Assembly (NCBI GenBank): GCA_900321605.1
Contig: ONWR01000006.1
Coordinates: forward strand, 1-64,000
DNA from: an uncultured Bacteroidales bacterium
GTDB taxonomy: Bacteria; Bacteroidota; Bacteroidia; Bacteroidales; Paludibacteraceae
Direction of reading: 5' to 3'
DNA length: 64,000 nucleotides
Part shown: piece after piece, positions 25,298-32,936 of the stretch
How the letters are laid out: each line of letters starts with the position of its first letter
Position numbering within the stretch: position 1 is the stretch's first letter
Translations under genes and position numbers: made by a program
The notes under the pieces: model-generated
Databases searched by the model: none
What the model saw: only the letters and a program-made list of their open reading frames with translations
What the model was told of the DNA's origin: nothing

Positions 25298-25318
25298 AAT
25301 TCTGTGTTTTACAATTCG

Positions 25319-25354
25319 GTGCAAAGGTACTACTTTTTTGCGAAATACGCAATA
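25319..25354 (-). promoter_or_regulatory. Bacteroidota promoter for the membrane HTH operon
   Basis: Read leftward: TTGCGTATTTCG (25341-25352), an A-rich spacer, TAGTACCTTTGCACC (-7 box 25322-25329). Confidence 0.8.
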
Positions 25355-25455
25355 GGGGATAATCCGCTTTATCACAAAAAATATATAGTAAGTATATATA
25401 ATTGGCAGATAAATAGCATGTTATCCAATATGGACTATGCATCTTCGGGGCACAC

Positions 25456-25499
25456 AAAAAAATGACATACTTGGGAGGTATGCCATTTTTTTTTGAGAA
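25456..25499. terminator. Terminator with GACATAC/GTATGCC arms
   Basis: AAAATGACATAC-TTGGGA-GGTATGCCATTTT with flanking A and T runs. It is placed to stop leftward transcription of the relic and DUF2442 genes. Its arms are near-copies of the terminator at 26303. Confidence 0.8.
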
Positions 25500-25543
25500 A
25501 TTGATGGTTTTGAGGTTACTCAGTTTGGGTAAACAAGCCGATT

Positions 25544-25681
25544 TTACCAAGCGACACCCAGAGAGAGTCCGATGCCATGTTGGAGATATTGGTTGAAGGC
25601 TTTTTGATCAAATTGCGCATGTAAAGCTACACACGCGAACATGGTTGTGAGTACCAGTAAACTTTCTCTGGAAAGGGACGA
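25544..25681 (-). pseudogene. Relic of an exported/outer membrane protein
   Basis: A leftward frame reads LLVLTTMFACVALHAQ (a signal-peptide core with the usual Bacteroidota HAQ/YAQ end), then FDQKAFNQYLQHGIGL and SLGVAW before TAA at 25544. No start codon precedes the hydrophobic core in a sensible place, and only about 25 mature residues remain. It sits between the DUF2442 stop and a terminator, and looks like the end-fused remains of a deleted gene. A start at the internal Met would give a 33-residue peptide. Confidence 0.4.
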
Positions 25682-25687
25682 GACTCT

Positions 25688-25933
25688 TTATGCCGGAGTG
25701 CCTATTTCATATAAATACTCCGGAGCTATATCTAAGCGACCATCTTGCCAAGAAACTGTCCATCCGTCCAACTGGAATTGGCTGAACAATTGTTTGTCTT
25801 TAAGTGACGCAAACAAAGGGTGAGCCGCGATAAACTCTTTCGCGTCAAACACTCGTTGCTCGCCATTAGAAAATGACAGAGACAAACGGTAATCGCCTAA
25901 ATACTTGGCGCTATTTATCCAAATCAGATTCAT
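25688..25933 (-). CDS. DUF2442 protein (81 aa)
   Basis: Short alpha/beta protein with the family pattern: LSFSNGEQRVFDAKEFI, HPLFASLKD, then FSQFQLDGWTVSWQDGRLDIAPEYLY. DUF2442 and DUF4160 genes are regularly adjacent, and the pair is usually regarded as a possible toxin-antitoxin system, not firmly proven. The start MNLIWIN at 25933 lies one base after the DUF4160 stop, which indicates coupled translation and decides against the Met further upstream. Confidence 0.85.
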   Translation of the reverse strand: MNLIWINSAKYLGDYRLSLSFSNGEQRVFDAKEFIAAHPLFASLKDKQLFSQFQLDGWTVSWQDGRLDIAPEYLYEIGTPA

Positions 25934-25934
25934 A

Positions 25935-26192
25935 TTAGTCAAGTGGTTTAATGTTAATAATCTCTTCGCCATTCTCCATGCGAAGCCAATTCTCTTTCAG
26001 TTCGTCTTTATGCTGATCGAACCATTCATATACAAGAGTCAATACACGGCGAGGTAAGTTACCATTGATTTCGCCTGTATTGATATCCATTGTTGCGCGA
26101 TAGTCATTATAACGAATATGAAAATGCGGAGGGTTGTGCTCCGAGTTATACATAGTTATAACTATTCCATAAAAACGACTGATTTCCGGCAT
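25935..26192 (-). CDS. DUF4160 protein (85 aa)
   Basis: Family signature MPEISRFYGIVITMY, then EHNPPHFHIRYNDYRA and GNLPRRVLTLVYEW. The HFH core is typical of DUF4160. First gene of the DUF4160-DUF2442 pair, with its own promoter (26219-26253) and a leader of about 25 nt. Possible toxin or RNA-binding partner; the activity is not known. Confidence 0.85.
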   Translation of the reverse strand: MPEISRFYGIVITMYNSEHNPPHFHIRYNDYRATMDINTGEINGNLPRRVLTLVYEWFDQHKDELKENWLRMENGEEIINIKPLD

Positions 26193-26218
26193 AATTGTTT
26201 GTGTTAATGGTTTTGCGC

Positions 26219-26254
26219 TGCAAAATTACACAAAAAAAATGACATACGCAAGGA
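26219..26254 (-). promoter_or_regulatory. Bacteroidota promoter for DUF4160-DUF2442
   Basis: Read leftward: TTGCGTATGTC (about 26242-26252), a T8 spacer, TAATTTTGCAGC (-7 box 26221-26228). Confidence 0.75.
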
Positions 26255-26302
26255 TTTTGAAATAAAAATTGAGTTTACTTGTATTTTTATGAAGTACACA
26301 AA

Positions 26303-26346
26303 CTAAAAAAATGACATACGCAAAATTGTATGCCATTTTTTTGTGT
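26303..26346. terminator. Terminator of sufB
   Basis: AAAATGACATAC-GCAAAATT-GTATGCCATTTT with A and T runs. The left arm repeats the upstream segment of the DUF4160 promoter 70 bp away. Confidence 0.8.
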
Positions 26347-26359
26347 GAGTGAAAGCGGT

Positions 26360-27820
26360 TTATCCCACGGAGCCTTCGAGGGAGACTTGGAGGAGTTTTT
26401 GGGCTTCGACGGCGAACTCCATGGGCAGTTTGTCCATGACTTCCTTGGCGTAACCGTTGACGATGAGCCCGACGGCGTCTTCGAGGGAGATGCCTCGTTG
26501 CTGGCAGTAGAAGAGCTGGTCTTCGTTGATCTTGGAAGTCGTGGCTTCGTGTTCAACGGTCGCTGTGGGGTTGGAGATGATCATGTCCGGGAAGGTGTGC
26601 GCGCCGCATTTATCGCCCAAGAGGAGCGAGTCGCATTGACTGTAGTTACGCGCGTTCTCGGCGTGAACGCCCATCTTGACGAGTCCTCGGTACGCGTTCT
26701 GGCTATGTCCGGCAGAGATACCTTTGGAGACGATGCGCGAACGGGTGTTCTTGCCGATATGGATCATCTTTGTGCCGGTATCTGCCTGCTGGTAGTTATT
26801 GGTGAGCGCTACCGAGTAGAACTCCGCCATGGAGTTGTCTCCGCGAAGGATGCAAGACGGGTATTTCCATGTGATCGCGGAACCGGTCTCGACCTGCGTC
26901 CAAGAGAGCCGTGCGTTCTCGTGGGTGATGCCGCGTTTGGTCACGAAATTATAGATGCCGCCTTTGCCGTTTTTGTCTCCCGGATACCAGTTTTGGACGG
27001 TCGAATACTTGACTTCGGCGTCTTTGTGAACGACGATCTCGACGATAGCTGCATGGAGTTGGTTCTCATCGCGCATCGGGGCTGTACATCCCTCTAAATA
27101 AGAGAGATAAGCGCCTTCGTCGGCTATCAGAAGCGTGCGCTCGAACTGACCTGTGTTACCGGCGTTGATGCGGAAATAGGTGCTCAGTTCCATGGGGCAA
27201 CGAACGCCTTTGGGCACATAGACAAACGAACCATCGGAGAAGACGGCGGAGTTGAGTGCCGCATAGAAATTATCCGTCGGAGGCACTACCGAACCGAGGT
27301 ATTTCTGAACGAGGTCGGGGTACTCTCGTACGGCTTCGGAGATGGAGCAGAAGATGATGCCTTTCTCTGCGAGGGTCTCGCGGAAAGTTGTTTTGACGGA
27401 CACGGAGTCCATGACGGCGTCCACCGCCATATTACCTGCCAACGCTGCGCGTTCCTCCAAAGGAATACCGAGCTTGTCAAAGGTCTTCATGATCTCCTCA
27501 TCGATGGCATCATTGGCATCATTCCCATCATTCCCATCATTCGCATCATTCTTTCTCGCCTTTGGCGCAGCGTAATAGGAGATAGCTTGGAAGTCGATCT
27601 CGGGAATGTTGAGATGCGCCCAAGTGGGGACTTGCATCGTCTGCCATTTGCGGAAAGCTTTGAGTCGGAACTCAAGGAGCCACGCGGGTTCGTGTTTCTT
27701 CGCAGAGATAAGCCGAACGATGTCTTCGTTCAGTCCCGCCGGTACAATATCGGTTTCCACATCGGTGGTGAAGCCGTATTTGTACTCCTGAGTCGTTATA
27801 TCCTTAATGACAGAGTCCAT
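26360..27820 (-). CDS. sufB: Fe-S cluster assembly protein SufB (486 aa)
   Basis: Scaffold subunit for iron-sulfur cluster assembly with SufC and SufD. Family blocks are clear: [66 protein letters not shown], and [20 protein letters not shown] near the C-terminus. A stretch at about residues 90-110, [15 protein letters not shown], is encoded by a CATCATTCC tandem (27505-27550) in the variable loop before [16 protein letters not shown]. No sufC or sufD lies downstream as it usually does in Bacteroidales; the DUF4160 pair lies there instead. Confidence 0.95.
   Translation of the reverse strand: MDSVIKDITTQEYKYGFTTDVETDIVPAGLNEDIVRLISAKKHEPAWLLEFRLKAFRKWQTMQVPTWAHLNIPEIDFQAISYYAAPKARKNDANDGNDGNDANDAIDEEIMKTFDKLGIPLEERAALAGNMAVDAVMDSVSVKTTFRETLAEKGIIFCSISEAVREYPDLVQKYLGSVVPPTDNFYAALNSAVFSDGSFVYVPKGVRCPMELSTYFRINAGNTGQFERTLLIADEGAYLSYLEGCTAPMRDENQLHAAIVEIVVHKDAEVKYSTVQNWYPGDKNGKGGIYNFVTKRGITHENARLSWTQVETGSAITWKYPSCILRGDNSMAEFYSVALTNNYQQADTGTKMIHIGKNTRSRIVSKGISAGHSQNAYRGLVKMGVHAENARNYSQCDSLLLGDKCGAHTFPDMIISNPTATVEHEATTSKINEDQLFYCQQRGISLEDAVGLIVNGYAKEVMDKLPMEFAVEAQKLLQVSLEGSVG
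27505..27551 (-). repeat. In-frame CATCATTCC tandem repeat inside sufB
   Basis: Five to six 9 bp units, translated as [14 protein letters not shown]. Confidence 0.8.
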
Positions 27821-27848
27821 GAAACTTCAAACTTTCTACTAAAATACT

Positions 27849-27880
27849 TCTCTCAACATTCAACTATAAACTCTCAACTA
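27849..27880. repeat. Degenerate repeat upstream of sufB, unit about CTCAACT
   Basis: Three to four copies of TCTCAAC / TTCAACT between the tRNA-Cys terminator and sufB. No clear sufB promoter is visible. Confidence 0.55.
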
Positions 27881-27912
27881 AAAAGAGCCACCCTTGGTCG
27901 GGCGGCTCTTAG
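27881..27912 (-). terminator. Terminator after tRNA-Cys
   Basis: AAGAGCC-ACCC...GGGC-GGCTCTT followed leftward by a T-rich stretch, two bases from the tRNA 3' end. Transcription into sufB would have to read through it. Confidence 0.6.
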
Positions 27913-27913
27913 A

Positions 27914-27984
27914 GGCCGGTAGCGGAGTCAAACCGCTCTAAACGGTTTTGCAGACCGCTGACTAAGTCGCTCATCCAACCGGCC
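27914..27984 (-). tRNA. tRNA-Cys (anticodon GCA)
   Basis: Read leftward: acceptor GGCCGGT / ACCGGCC with discriminator T73, the cysteine identity base; a short GAT/GTC D stem; anticodon stem GCGGT/ACCGT with loop CTGCAAA; T stem AGCGG/CCGCT. CCA is not encoded. The transcript appears to start at the promoter near 28200, giving a long structured leader. Confidence 0.9.
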
Positions 27985-28199
27985 GGTCGCGTTCGGCAAC
28001 AAGTGTGCAAGGGTTTATACCGCTCCGCTAAATAAACGGGCAACTTGTGCCTCCGCTCTTCGGTCCACAAACACTCCGTTGGTTTGCGTCCCGATTTTTT
28101 ACCGATTAAAGCATCGTTTGGGATGTTTTAATCGGAGAGGAGATTTCCCGAAAACTACATGAGTTGCAGCGCAACGAAATCGTTTATCGGCGAAATCGA
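27985..28199 (-). ncRNA. Long structured leader upstream of tRNA-Cys (diverged repeat copy)
   Basis: About 215 nt between the promoter at 28200-28238 and the mature tRNA, with no reading frame. On the + strand it contains the stem CCGATTAAAGCATC...GATGTTTTAATCGG followed by GGAGAGGAG, the same layout as the GTCCCC/GGGGAGAG family though the stem sequence differs. Further stems are GTTGC-AGC-GCAAC and CGGAG-type pairs. It resembles the leader in front of tRNA-fMet. Confidence 0.45.
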
Positions 28200-28238
28200 C
28201 GACAAAAGTACTGCTTTTTTTTGATATACGCAAATTTT
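28200..28238 (-). promoter_or_regulatory. Bacteroidota promoter for tRNA-Cys transcript
   Basis: Read leftward: TTTGCGTATATC (28223-28234), an A8 spacer, TACTTTTG (28203-28210). Confidence 0.8.
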
Positions 28239-28393
28239 AGAGGCAAAATTTATCAAAAAAACGCAATTTTATGCAAATTTAGGGGGTAGAGGAGCTTTTT
28301 CTGGACTAAAATACACAAAAAATGCAAAATTTTGCTTCTTCATTTTCCAAATTCAATTATTTTTTGTAACTTTGCACGCAAATTTGAAAACCG

Positions 28394-28885
28394 ATGGCAA
28401 AATACATCTTTATGGCAGAAGAAGGCGAGCATGTGTTGCTCGACCAAGTCCGCGAACAATTGGGTCTCGACCTTAGTGACGCTACGCTCGTGTACACGGG
28501 TGTGGGCGCGATAAATATTATTAGGAGCCTGCAGGATCTGGATCGTGAGGCGGAAGTGTATAATATCGGCTATGCCGGTAGTGCTAATTTTGATTTGGGC
28601 TCGTGGGTGGAAGTGACGGAAGTGAGGCTGAATCACCCGAACGTGACGTACCCGGAACCGGAGTTGAAGTTAGAGCCCATAGGACTTAGCCATCAGCAGG
28701 TGAAGCAAGCTGTTTGTTACTCGAACTGCGATTTTGTGCTGGCTTCGGATTATAAGGACTGCGTGTTCGACATGGAGTTGGCTTTTATTGCGGCTTTGGG
28801 CTTTAAGCATCTGCATAGTTTGAAGCATGTGAGCGATAACCTGTCGCTTCATGCGTATCACGATTTAACTCATGGCGTAGAATGA
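28394..28885 (+). CDS. Nucleoside phosphorylase / MTA-SAH nucleosidase-like protein (163 aa)
   Basis: Short member of the PNP/UDP phosphorylase fold. VYTGVGAINIIRSLQDL corresponds to the nucleosidase GVGxxNA block, YNIGYAGSANFDLGSW to the NxGxAG block, and CVFDMELAFIAALGF to the substrate-binding D/VEMExxA block. It is about 60 residues shorter than typical MTA/SAH nucleosidases, so some active-site parts may be missing or replaced. A TAACTTTG -7 box at 28367-28374 gives a short leader. The stop overlaps the next gene by 4 bp (ATGA). Confidence 0.7.
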   Translation: MAKYIFMAEEGEHVLLDQVREQLGLDLSDATLVYTGVGAINIIRSLQDLDREAEVYNIGYAGSANFDLGSWVEVTEVRLNHPNVTYPEPELKLEPIGLSHQQVKQAVCYSNCDFVLASDYKDCVFDMELAFIAALGFKHLHSLKHVSDNLSLHAYHDLTHGVE

Positions 28886-30105
28886 CGACAATCTATTTAA
28901 AACCGCATAAGGAGGAGTCTCTGAAACGTTTTCACCCGTGGGTGTTCAGCGGCGCTATCTCACGCGTGGTGTTGGATGCGTCGCATAAGGCATCTGCTCC
29001 GGAGGAGGGCGAGATGGTGGTGGTTCGTTCGTCGGCGAACGAGGTGTTGGGTGTCGGTCATTGGCAGGTTGGTTCGATAGCCGTGCGGATCTTGGCGTTC
29101 GGCGTGGAGCGTTTGGAGAAGACTTTCTGGCGCGAACGGATCGCTGCGGCTTACCGTGTGCGCGAGTCCATTGGGCTGATCCGACCGGATAATAACACGT
29201 TTCGTCTGATTCACGGAGAGGGTGATTTTCTGCCGGGTCTGATCGTCGATGTCTATGCCGACACCGCCGTTGTGCAGGCTCATTCGGTGGGTATGCATGT
29301 GTGCCGAAAGGAGATCGCGGAGGCGATTATTGCCGAAGTGGAGCAAGTGAAGGCGGTGTATTACAAATCCGACGATACCTTGCCGTTCAAGGCTCCGATA
29401 GAGGGAGAGAAGACAGGTTGGCTGACGACCAGCGACCAACGACTAACGACCAACGACGAATACTGGTCCGAGGAAAACGGTCTCTCGTTCCGCATCGATT
29501 GGTTGCGGGGTCAGAAGACCGGCTTTTTCATTGACCAGCGGGAGAACCGCGCGTTGGTGGAGCGATATGCCAAGGGCAAGGATGTGCTGAATATGTTCTG
29601 CTATACCGGCGGTTTCTCGTTGTACGCGCTGCGAGGCGAAGCGAGGACGGTCGATTCGGTCGATGTGAGTCAGAAAGCGATTGATTTGGTCAATATCAAC
29701 GTAGCGCATAATTTTCCGGATGATCCTCGTCACCATGCTTATGCGGCGGACGCGTTTGATTTTCTGAGCGAGCAAAGGGAGAAGGGTAGTACGTACGATC
29801 TGATTATCTTGGATCCTCCGGCTTTTGCGAAGCATCGGGATGCGGTCAAGAATGCACTTCGCGGTTACCAGCGGATCAACGCGAAAGCGATAGAGATGAT
29901 TCGTCCGGGAGGTATATTGTTCACGTTCTCGTGTTCGCAGGCTGTGGACAAAGAGGCATTCCGTTTGGCGGTTTTCTCAGCGGCAGCGCAGGTCGGACGC
30001 AAGGTGAGGATCCTGCATCAGTTGCATCAACCTCAGGACCATCCGATCAATATCTACCACCCCGAAGGCGAGTACCTGAAAGGCTTGGTACTATACGTGG
30101 AATAA
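28882..30105 (+). CDS. rlmI: RlmI-like 23S rRNA cytosine methyltransferase (407 aa)
   Basis: An N-terminal PUA domain (HPWVFSGAIS; GHWQVGSIAVRIL), a linker block SFRIDWLRGQKTGFFIDQREN, then a Rossmann methyltransferase with motif I VLNMFCYTGGFSLYA, motif IV IILDPPAFAK and SCSQAV, ending GEYLKGLVLYVE. This is the YccW/RlmI arrangement, predicted to make m5C in 23S rRNA. At about residues 182-195, WLTTSDQRLTTNDEYW is encoded by an ACGACCA/ACGACTA tandem (29423-29460) between the PUA-like part and the catalytic domain. Start by 4 bp overlap with the upstream gene. Confidence 0.88.
   Translation: MTTIYLKPHKEESLKRFHPWVFSGAISRVVLDASHKASAPEEGEMVVVRSSANEVLGVGHWQVGSIAVRILAFGVERLEKTFWRERIAAAYRVRESIGLIRPDNNTFRLIHGEGDFLPGLIVDVYADTAVVQAHSVGMHVCRKEIAEAIIAEVEQVKAVYYKSDDTLPFKAPIEGEKTGWLTTSDQRLTTNDEYWSEENGLSFRIDWLRGQKTGFFIDQRENRALVERYAKGKDVLNMFCYTGGFSLYALRGEARTVDSVDVSQKAIDLVNINVAHNFPDDPRHHAYAADAFDFLSEQREKGSTYDLIILDPPAFAKHRDAVKNALRGYQRINAKAIEMIRPGGILFTFSCSQAVDKEAFRLAVFSAAAQVGRKVRILHQLHQPQDHPINIYHPEGEYLKGLVLYVE
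29423..29460 (+). repeat. In-frame CGACCAA tandem inside rlmI
   Basis: Four to five copies of a 7 bp unit (CGACCAA/CGACTAA). The unit is nearly the reverse complement of the repeat at 10588-10623. Confidence 0.75.
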
Positions 30106-30107
30106 TT

Positions 30108-30136
30108 CGTTAAACATTAAACAATAAACATTAAAC
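30108..30136. repeat. Tandem repeat, unit TTAAACA, abutting a start codon
   Basis: GTTAAACATTAAACAATAAAC then ATTAAAC runs straight into the exonuclease ATG at 30137, occupying the place of a Shine-Dalgarno sequence. Confidence 0.75.
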
Positions 30137-31030
30137 ATGCAACTGGTTGCATTCGATACGGAGACCACAGGTCTCGATGTGCAGAAAGAACATATTATCC
30201 AGCTTTCGCTGGTGAAGTTTGACACCGATAACTGGTCGGTGATCGACACGCGTGATTGGTATATCCTGCCGGAAGGGGAGTTTACTATTCCTGCGGAGGC
30301 AGAAGCGGTGCATCATATCTCGAAGTCCTTTTTGGAGGAGCATGGTGTGGGGCTCAGAAGCGTGTATGATGACCTGATTGCGTTCACCAAGGGCTGCGAT
30401 CTGCTGTCTTATAACGGCAATGGGTACGATGCACCGATCCTTCATTATAACCTCAAGCGTCTGGGACTTGGCTTTGATTTTGAAGGGCGCACGTGGTATG
30501 ACGCCTTGCTCTTGGAGCGTATTCACACGGCAGGCATGGTGGACGAGAACGGCGAGAAAGTGCATAATAACCTCACAGCAGCTTATACGCGTTATTACGG
30601 TCATCCGTTCGAGGGTGCGCATAACTCGTTAGACGATGTGATGGCAACGATTGAGGTGTTCAAAGCGCAGGTGGCAGCACATGGCTGGCAATGGGCGCAA
30701 CGCGATGAGTTCGGGTTCATCTGTTTCGACCGTTGGTTGACGAAGAAGGGTGGTTTTTACTATCTGACTCAAGGCGCGCATAAGGGCGAGTCCATCGATT
30801 CGATGCTTCGTATCGACCGTTCGTATCTGGAGTGGATCGTGGATAAATGCAAATGGACGGACGATCAGACAAGGAACATCATTGCGCCTTATTTGGGTCG
30901 TTATACTTCTCCTTTTACACTGATAGCGACTCCTCAGACGCCTGTTTCTCATCCGACTCCGAGTACGCCGTCTCGTGGCAAAAAACGCCCAAAAGGGACT
31001 ATCACAGACGCCGATTTGTGCCTTTTTTGA
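30137..31030 (+). CDS. DEDDh 3'-5' exonuclease, DnaQ/ExoX-like (297 aa)
   Basis: Exo I motif FDTETTG at residues 5-11, exo II LLSYNGNGYDAPIL near 95, exo III GAHNSLDDVMATIEVF near 160, with the histidine of the DEDDh class. A C-terminal region (FDRWLTKKGGFYYLTQGAHKG, about 197-250) resembles the ExoX C-terminal module that binds DNA ends; the tail is proline- and threonine-rich. Probable role in repair or replication proofreading on single-stranded ends. The immediate upstream sequence is a TTAAACA repeat rather than a ribosome binding site. Confidence 0.85.
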   Translation: MQLVAFDTETTGLDVQKEHIIQLSLVKFDTDNWSVIDTRDWYILPEGEFTIPAEAEAVHHISKSFLEEHGVGLRSVYDDLIAFTKGCDLLSYNGNGYDAPILHYNLKRLGLGFDFEGRTWYDALLLERIHTAGMVDENGEKVHNNLTAAYTRYYGHPFEGAHNSLDDVMATIEVFKAQVAAHGWQWAQRDEFGFICFDRWLTKKGGFYYLTQGAHKGESIDSMLRIDRSYLEWIVDKCKWTDDQTRNIIAPYLGRYTSPFTLIATPQTPVSHPTPSTPSRGKKRPKGTITDADLCLF

Positions 31031-31067
31031 TAAAAAAGAATCTTTTTAAGCACTTTTTTGCCCGAAA

Positions 31068-31101
31068 ATTTGGTCAATTCAAAAAAAAGTAGTACCTTTG
31101 C
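31068..31101 (+). promoter_or_regulatory. Bacteroidota promoter for tRNA-fMet transcript
   Basis: TTTGG at 31069-31073 and TACCTTTG at 31093-31100, with an A8 spacer. It implies about 175 nt of leader before the tRNA. Confidence 0.7.
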
Positions 31102-31138
31102 AGTCGCTTTCCAAAGATGAAGACAGAAAGGATCCTAT

Positions 31139-31282
31139 GGGGTCCCCGAAAATTTTAATTTTTGGGGAGAGCGAGAACACGGCGAAAATTCATATGAGCG
31201 ACGAATTATCGAGGAAATTTATTTCTGAGAAAATTGCATTAGGCAGGTCGCGAATCGTATTGAGCCGTAGTTCGCGCGACGT
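31139..31282 (+). repeat. Structured element, family GTCCCC/GGGGAGAG (copy B), leader of tRNA-fMet
   Basis: GGGGTCCCC (31139), AAAATTTTAATTTTT spacer, GGGGAGAGCGAG (31164), then stems including GTCGCGAA...TTCGCGCGAC that end in CGACG directly at the tRNA 5' end. A 64-codon frame crosses it (31098-31292, TTG start) but is not protein-like. Confidence 0.65.
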
Positions 31283-31354
<72 letters not shown>

Positions 31355-31356
31355 CT

Positions 31357-31398
31357 AAAAAAATCTCATGTACACTTGCGTATATGAGATTTTTTTTG
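31357..31398 (+). terminator. Terminator of tRNA-fMet, overlapping the next promoter
   Basis: AAAAAAATCTCAT / ATGAGATTTTTTTT. The loop and right arm also contain TTGCGTATATG, the -33 box of the following gene. Confidence 0.8.
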
Positions 31399-31408
31399 TA
31401 CTTTTGCA
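31376..31408 (+). promoter_or_regulatory. Bacteroidota promoter embedded in terminator
   Basis: TTGCGTATATG (31377-31387) and TACTTTTG (31399-31406). The next start codon is 20 bp on. Confidence 0.8.
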
Positions 31409-31426
31409 CCGAAATTCGAACACCTT

Positions 31427-32704
31427 ATGAAAAAACGTTTCTTTTTAGGGCTTTTCTGCCTGTTGGTTCTCGGCGTTCAAGCCGCCGAGCGTGTTACCTT
31501 GGAGCAACTTCAGTCCGATTGGAGCCGGTACGCCGACCGGATGGTGACGGTGACGACGCCGTTGGTGGTCTGCGGCAGTTTCTATGACTCGCTGATCTTG
31601 GCGCCTGAGCGTCTGTATTGCCCTGAGGAACGAGCCGTGGGTTTGGCGGATGGTGACAGTACGATGTATTGGCAGATCGTTCAGGCTAATCGTGCCCATT
31701 CGATCTGTGTCAATTGTCGCAATCAGTATTATAAGGTACGCACGGGTGATCGCGTACGCGGGTTCACAGCGCGCGTGACGGGTGAGCGGAAACTGGTGAC
31801 AGGGCAGGGTGTGAAGACTTCTCATGCGCCTGTCGATAAGCTGCCGAAACCCAAGAAAGGCGAACTGCGGGTAGTGGGTGCGAATATAGAGAATTACTTC
31901 GCGGACTTAGGCGGCTATGCGACGAAGAAGATGACGCCAGAACGTCAGGCGCTGAAGACCCGTAAACTGGTAGCCGCAATGAGGGCGATGAATGCCGATA
32001 TTTTTGCGCTTTGCGAGATGCAGGTGGGCGATAAAGCACCGCAGATGTTGTTAGAGGCGCTCAATAAAAAAGGCGGACATTATGCGTTTGTGGCAATGAA
32101 GATGGAGAATATGGACCGGATCGGAGGTTGTTTCATTTATGACACGCGTCGGGTCAAGCCGTACGAGCAGCCCCTCTCAGCGTACCGCGATACCACGAGT
32201 CATTACTATGCGCGGATGTATGCGCAGGCTTTTGAGGAAATCGCTTCCGGCAAGAGGCTGATTGTCAGTCTGAACCACCTCAAGTCCAAGCGTCCCGGCA
32301 GGACACATTATGACACGAACCTCAAACGGATGGACAATACCGATTCGTTGTTGCTGATGTTGCCCGTAGCGGTGGAGCGTTTTGATGATCCGGATGTTCT
32401 GCTGCTGGGCGACTACAACTGTTATACGCAGGAACAACCGATTCAGACCATCGTTCGTGCGGGCTATGAGGACCAGTTGATGCGTTTCTGTCCGGATGAC
32501 TATTCGTATGTCTTTAAAGGAGAGATGGGTTATCTGGATCGTTGTTTTGCGAACCCGTCGATGGCGACGCAGATCGTTCGTGTGCGTCCTTGGCATGTGA
32601 ATGCCGATTGGTATTACTCGCACGGTGCGTTTAAGATGAAGGACAAATCCATGCACCGCTATGCCGACCATGAACCGATAATCGTAGATATCAAACTACG
32701 ATAG
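31427..32704 (+). CDS. Exported endonuclease/exonuclease/phosphatase-family protein (425 aa)
   Basis: Signal peptide MKKRFFLGLFCLLVLGVQAA, then about 110 residues forming a nucleic-acid-binding-like N-terminal domain (VTVTTPLVVCGSFYDS...GDRVRGFTARVTGERKL). The EEP catalytic domain follows: VVGANIENYF near 148, ALCEMQVGDKAPQML near 190, NHLKSKRPGR near 280, LLGDYNCYTQE near 320, YLDRCFANP near 360 and YADHEPIIVDIKL at the end. These match the metal and histidine positions of DNase I-like nucleases. Probably a periplasmic or secreted nuclease that scavenges nucleic acids. Confidence 0.85.
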   Translation: MKKRFFLGLFCLLVLGVQAAERVTLEQLQSDWSRYADRMVTVTTPLVVCGSFYDSLILAPERLYCPEERAVGLADGDSTMYWQIVQANRAHSICVNCRNQYYKVRTGDRVRGFTARVTGERKLVTGQGVKTSHAPVDKLPKPKKGELRVVGANIENYFADLGGYATKKMTPERQALKTRKLVAAMRAMNADIFALCEMQVGDKAPQMLLEALNKKGGHYAFVAMKMENMDRIGGCFIYDTRRVKPYEQPLSAYRDTTSHYYARMYAQAFEEIASGKRLIVSLNHLKSKRPGRTHYDTNLKRMDNTDSLLLMLPVAVERFDDPDVLLLGDYNCYTQEQPIQTIVRAGYEDQLMRFCPDDYSYVFKGEMGYLDRCFANPSMATQIVRVRPWHVNADWYYSHGAFKMKDKSMHRYADHEPIIVDIKLR

Positions 32705-32820
32705 TTTGGACACTTCGTGTCTTGTTTGGGAGTTTGAGCACTTCGTGCTTCGTTTGAGAGTTAGAACGATTATAAACAAGATTTTGAAAAAATCCAAACC
32801 TTCAAACCTTCAAACCTCAT
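32705..32820. repeat. Two tandem repeats after the EEP gene
   Basis: Two copies of a roughly 28 bp unit (GAnCACTTCGTGTCTTGTTTG; 32708-32762), then AACCTTCAAACCTTCAAACC (32793-32820, unit CCTTCAAA). Confidence 0.65.
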
Positions 32821-32821
32821 C

Positions 32822-32854
32822 AAAAAACGGGCAACGTTGAGTTGTCCGTTTTTT
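32822..32854. terminator. Terminator between EEP gene and tRNA-Arg
   Basis: AAAAAACGGGCAA-CGTTGAG-TTGTCCGTTTTTT, usable from both sides of this convergent junction. Confidence 0.85.
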
Positions 32855-32855
32855 G

Positions 32856-32929
32856 TGACCCCGCTGGGGCTCAAACCCAGAACCTTCAGAACCGGAATCT
32901 GACACTCTATTCAATTGAGCTACGGGGCC
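32856..32929 (-). tRNA. tRNA-Arg (anticodon CCG)
   Basis: Read leftward: acceptor GGCCCCG / CGGGGTC with discriminator A, anticodon loop TTCCGGT between TCAGA and TCTGA, T loop TTTGAGC. CCA not encoded. It starts a few bases after the fur-like stop, so it may be the last unit of the GNAT-fur transcript. Confidence 0.92.
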
Positions 32930-32936
32930 GGTTTTT

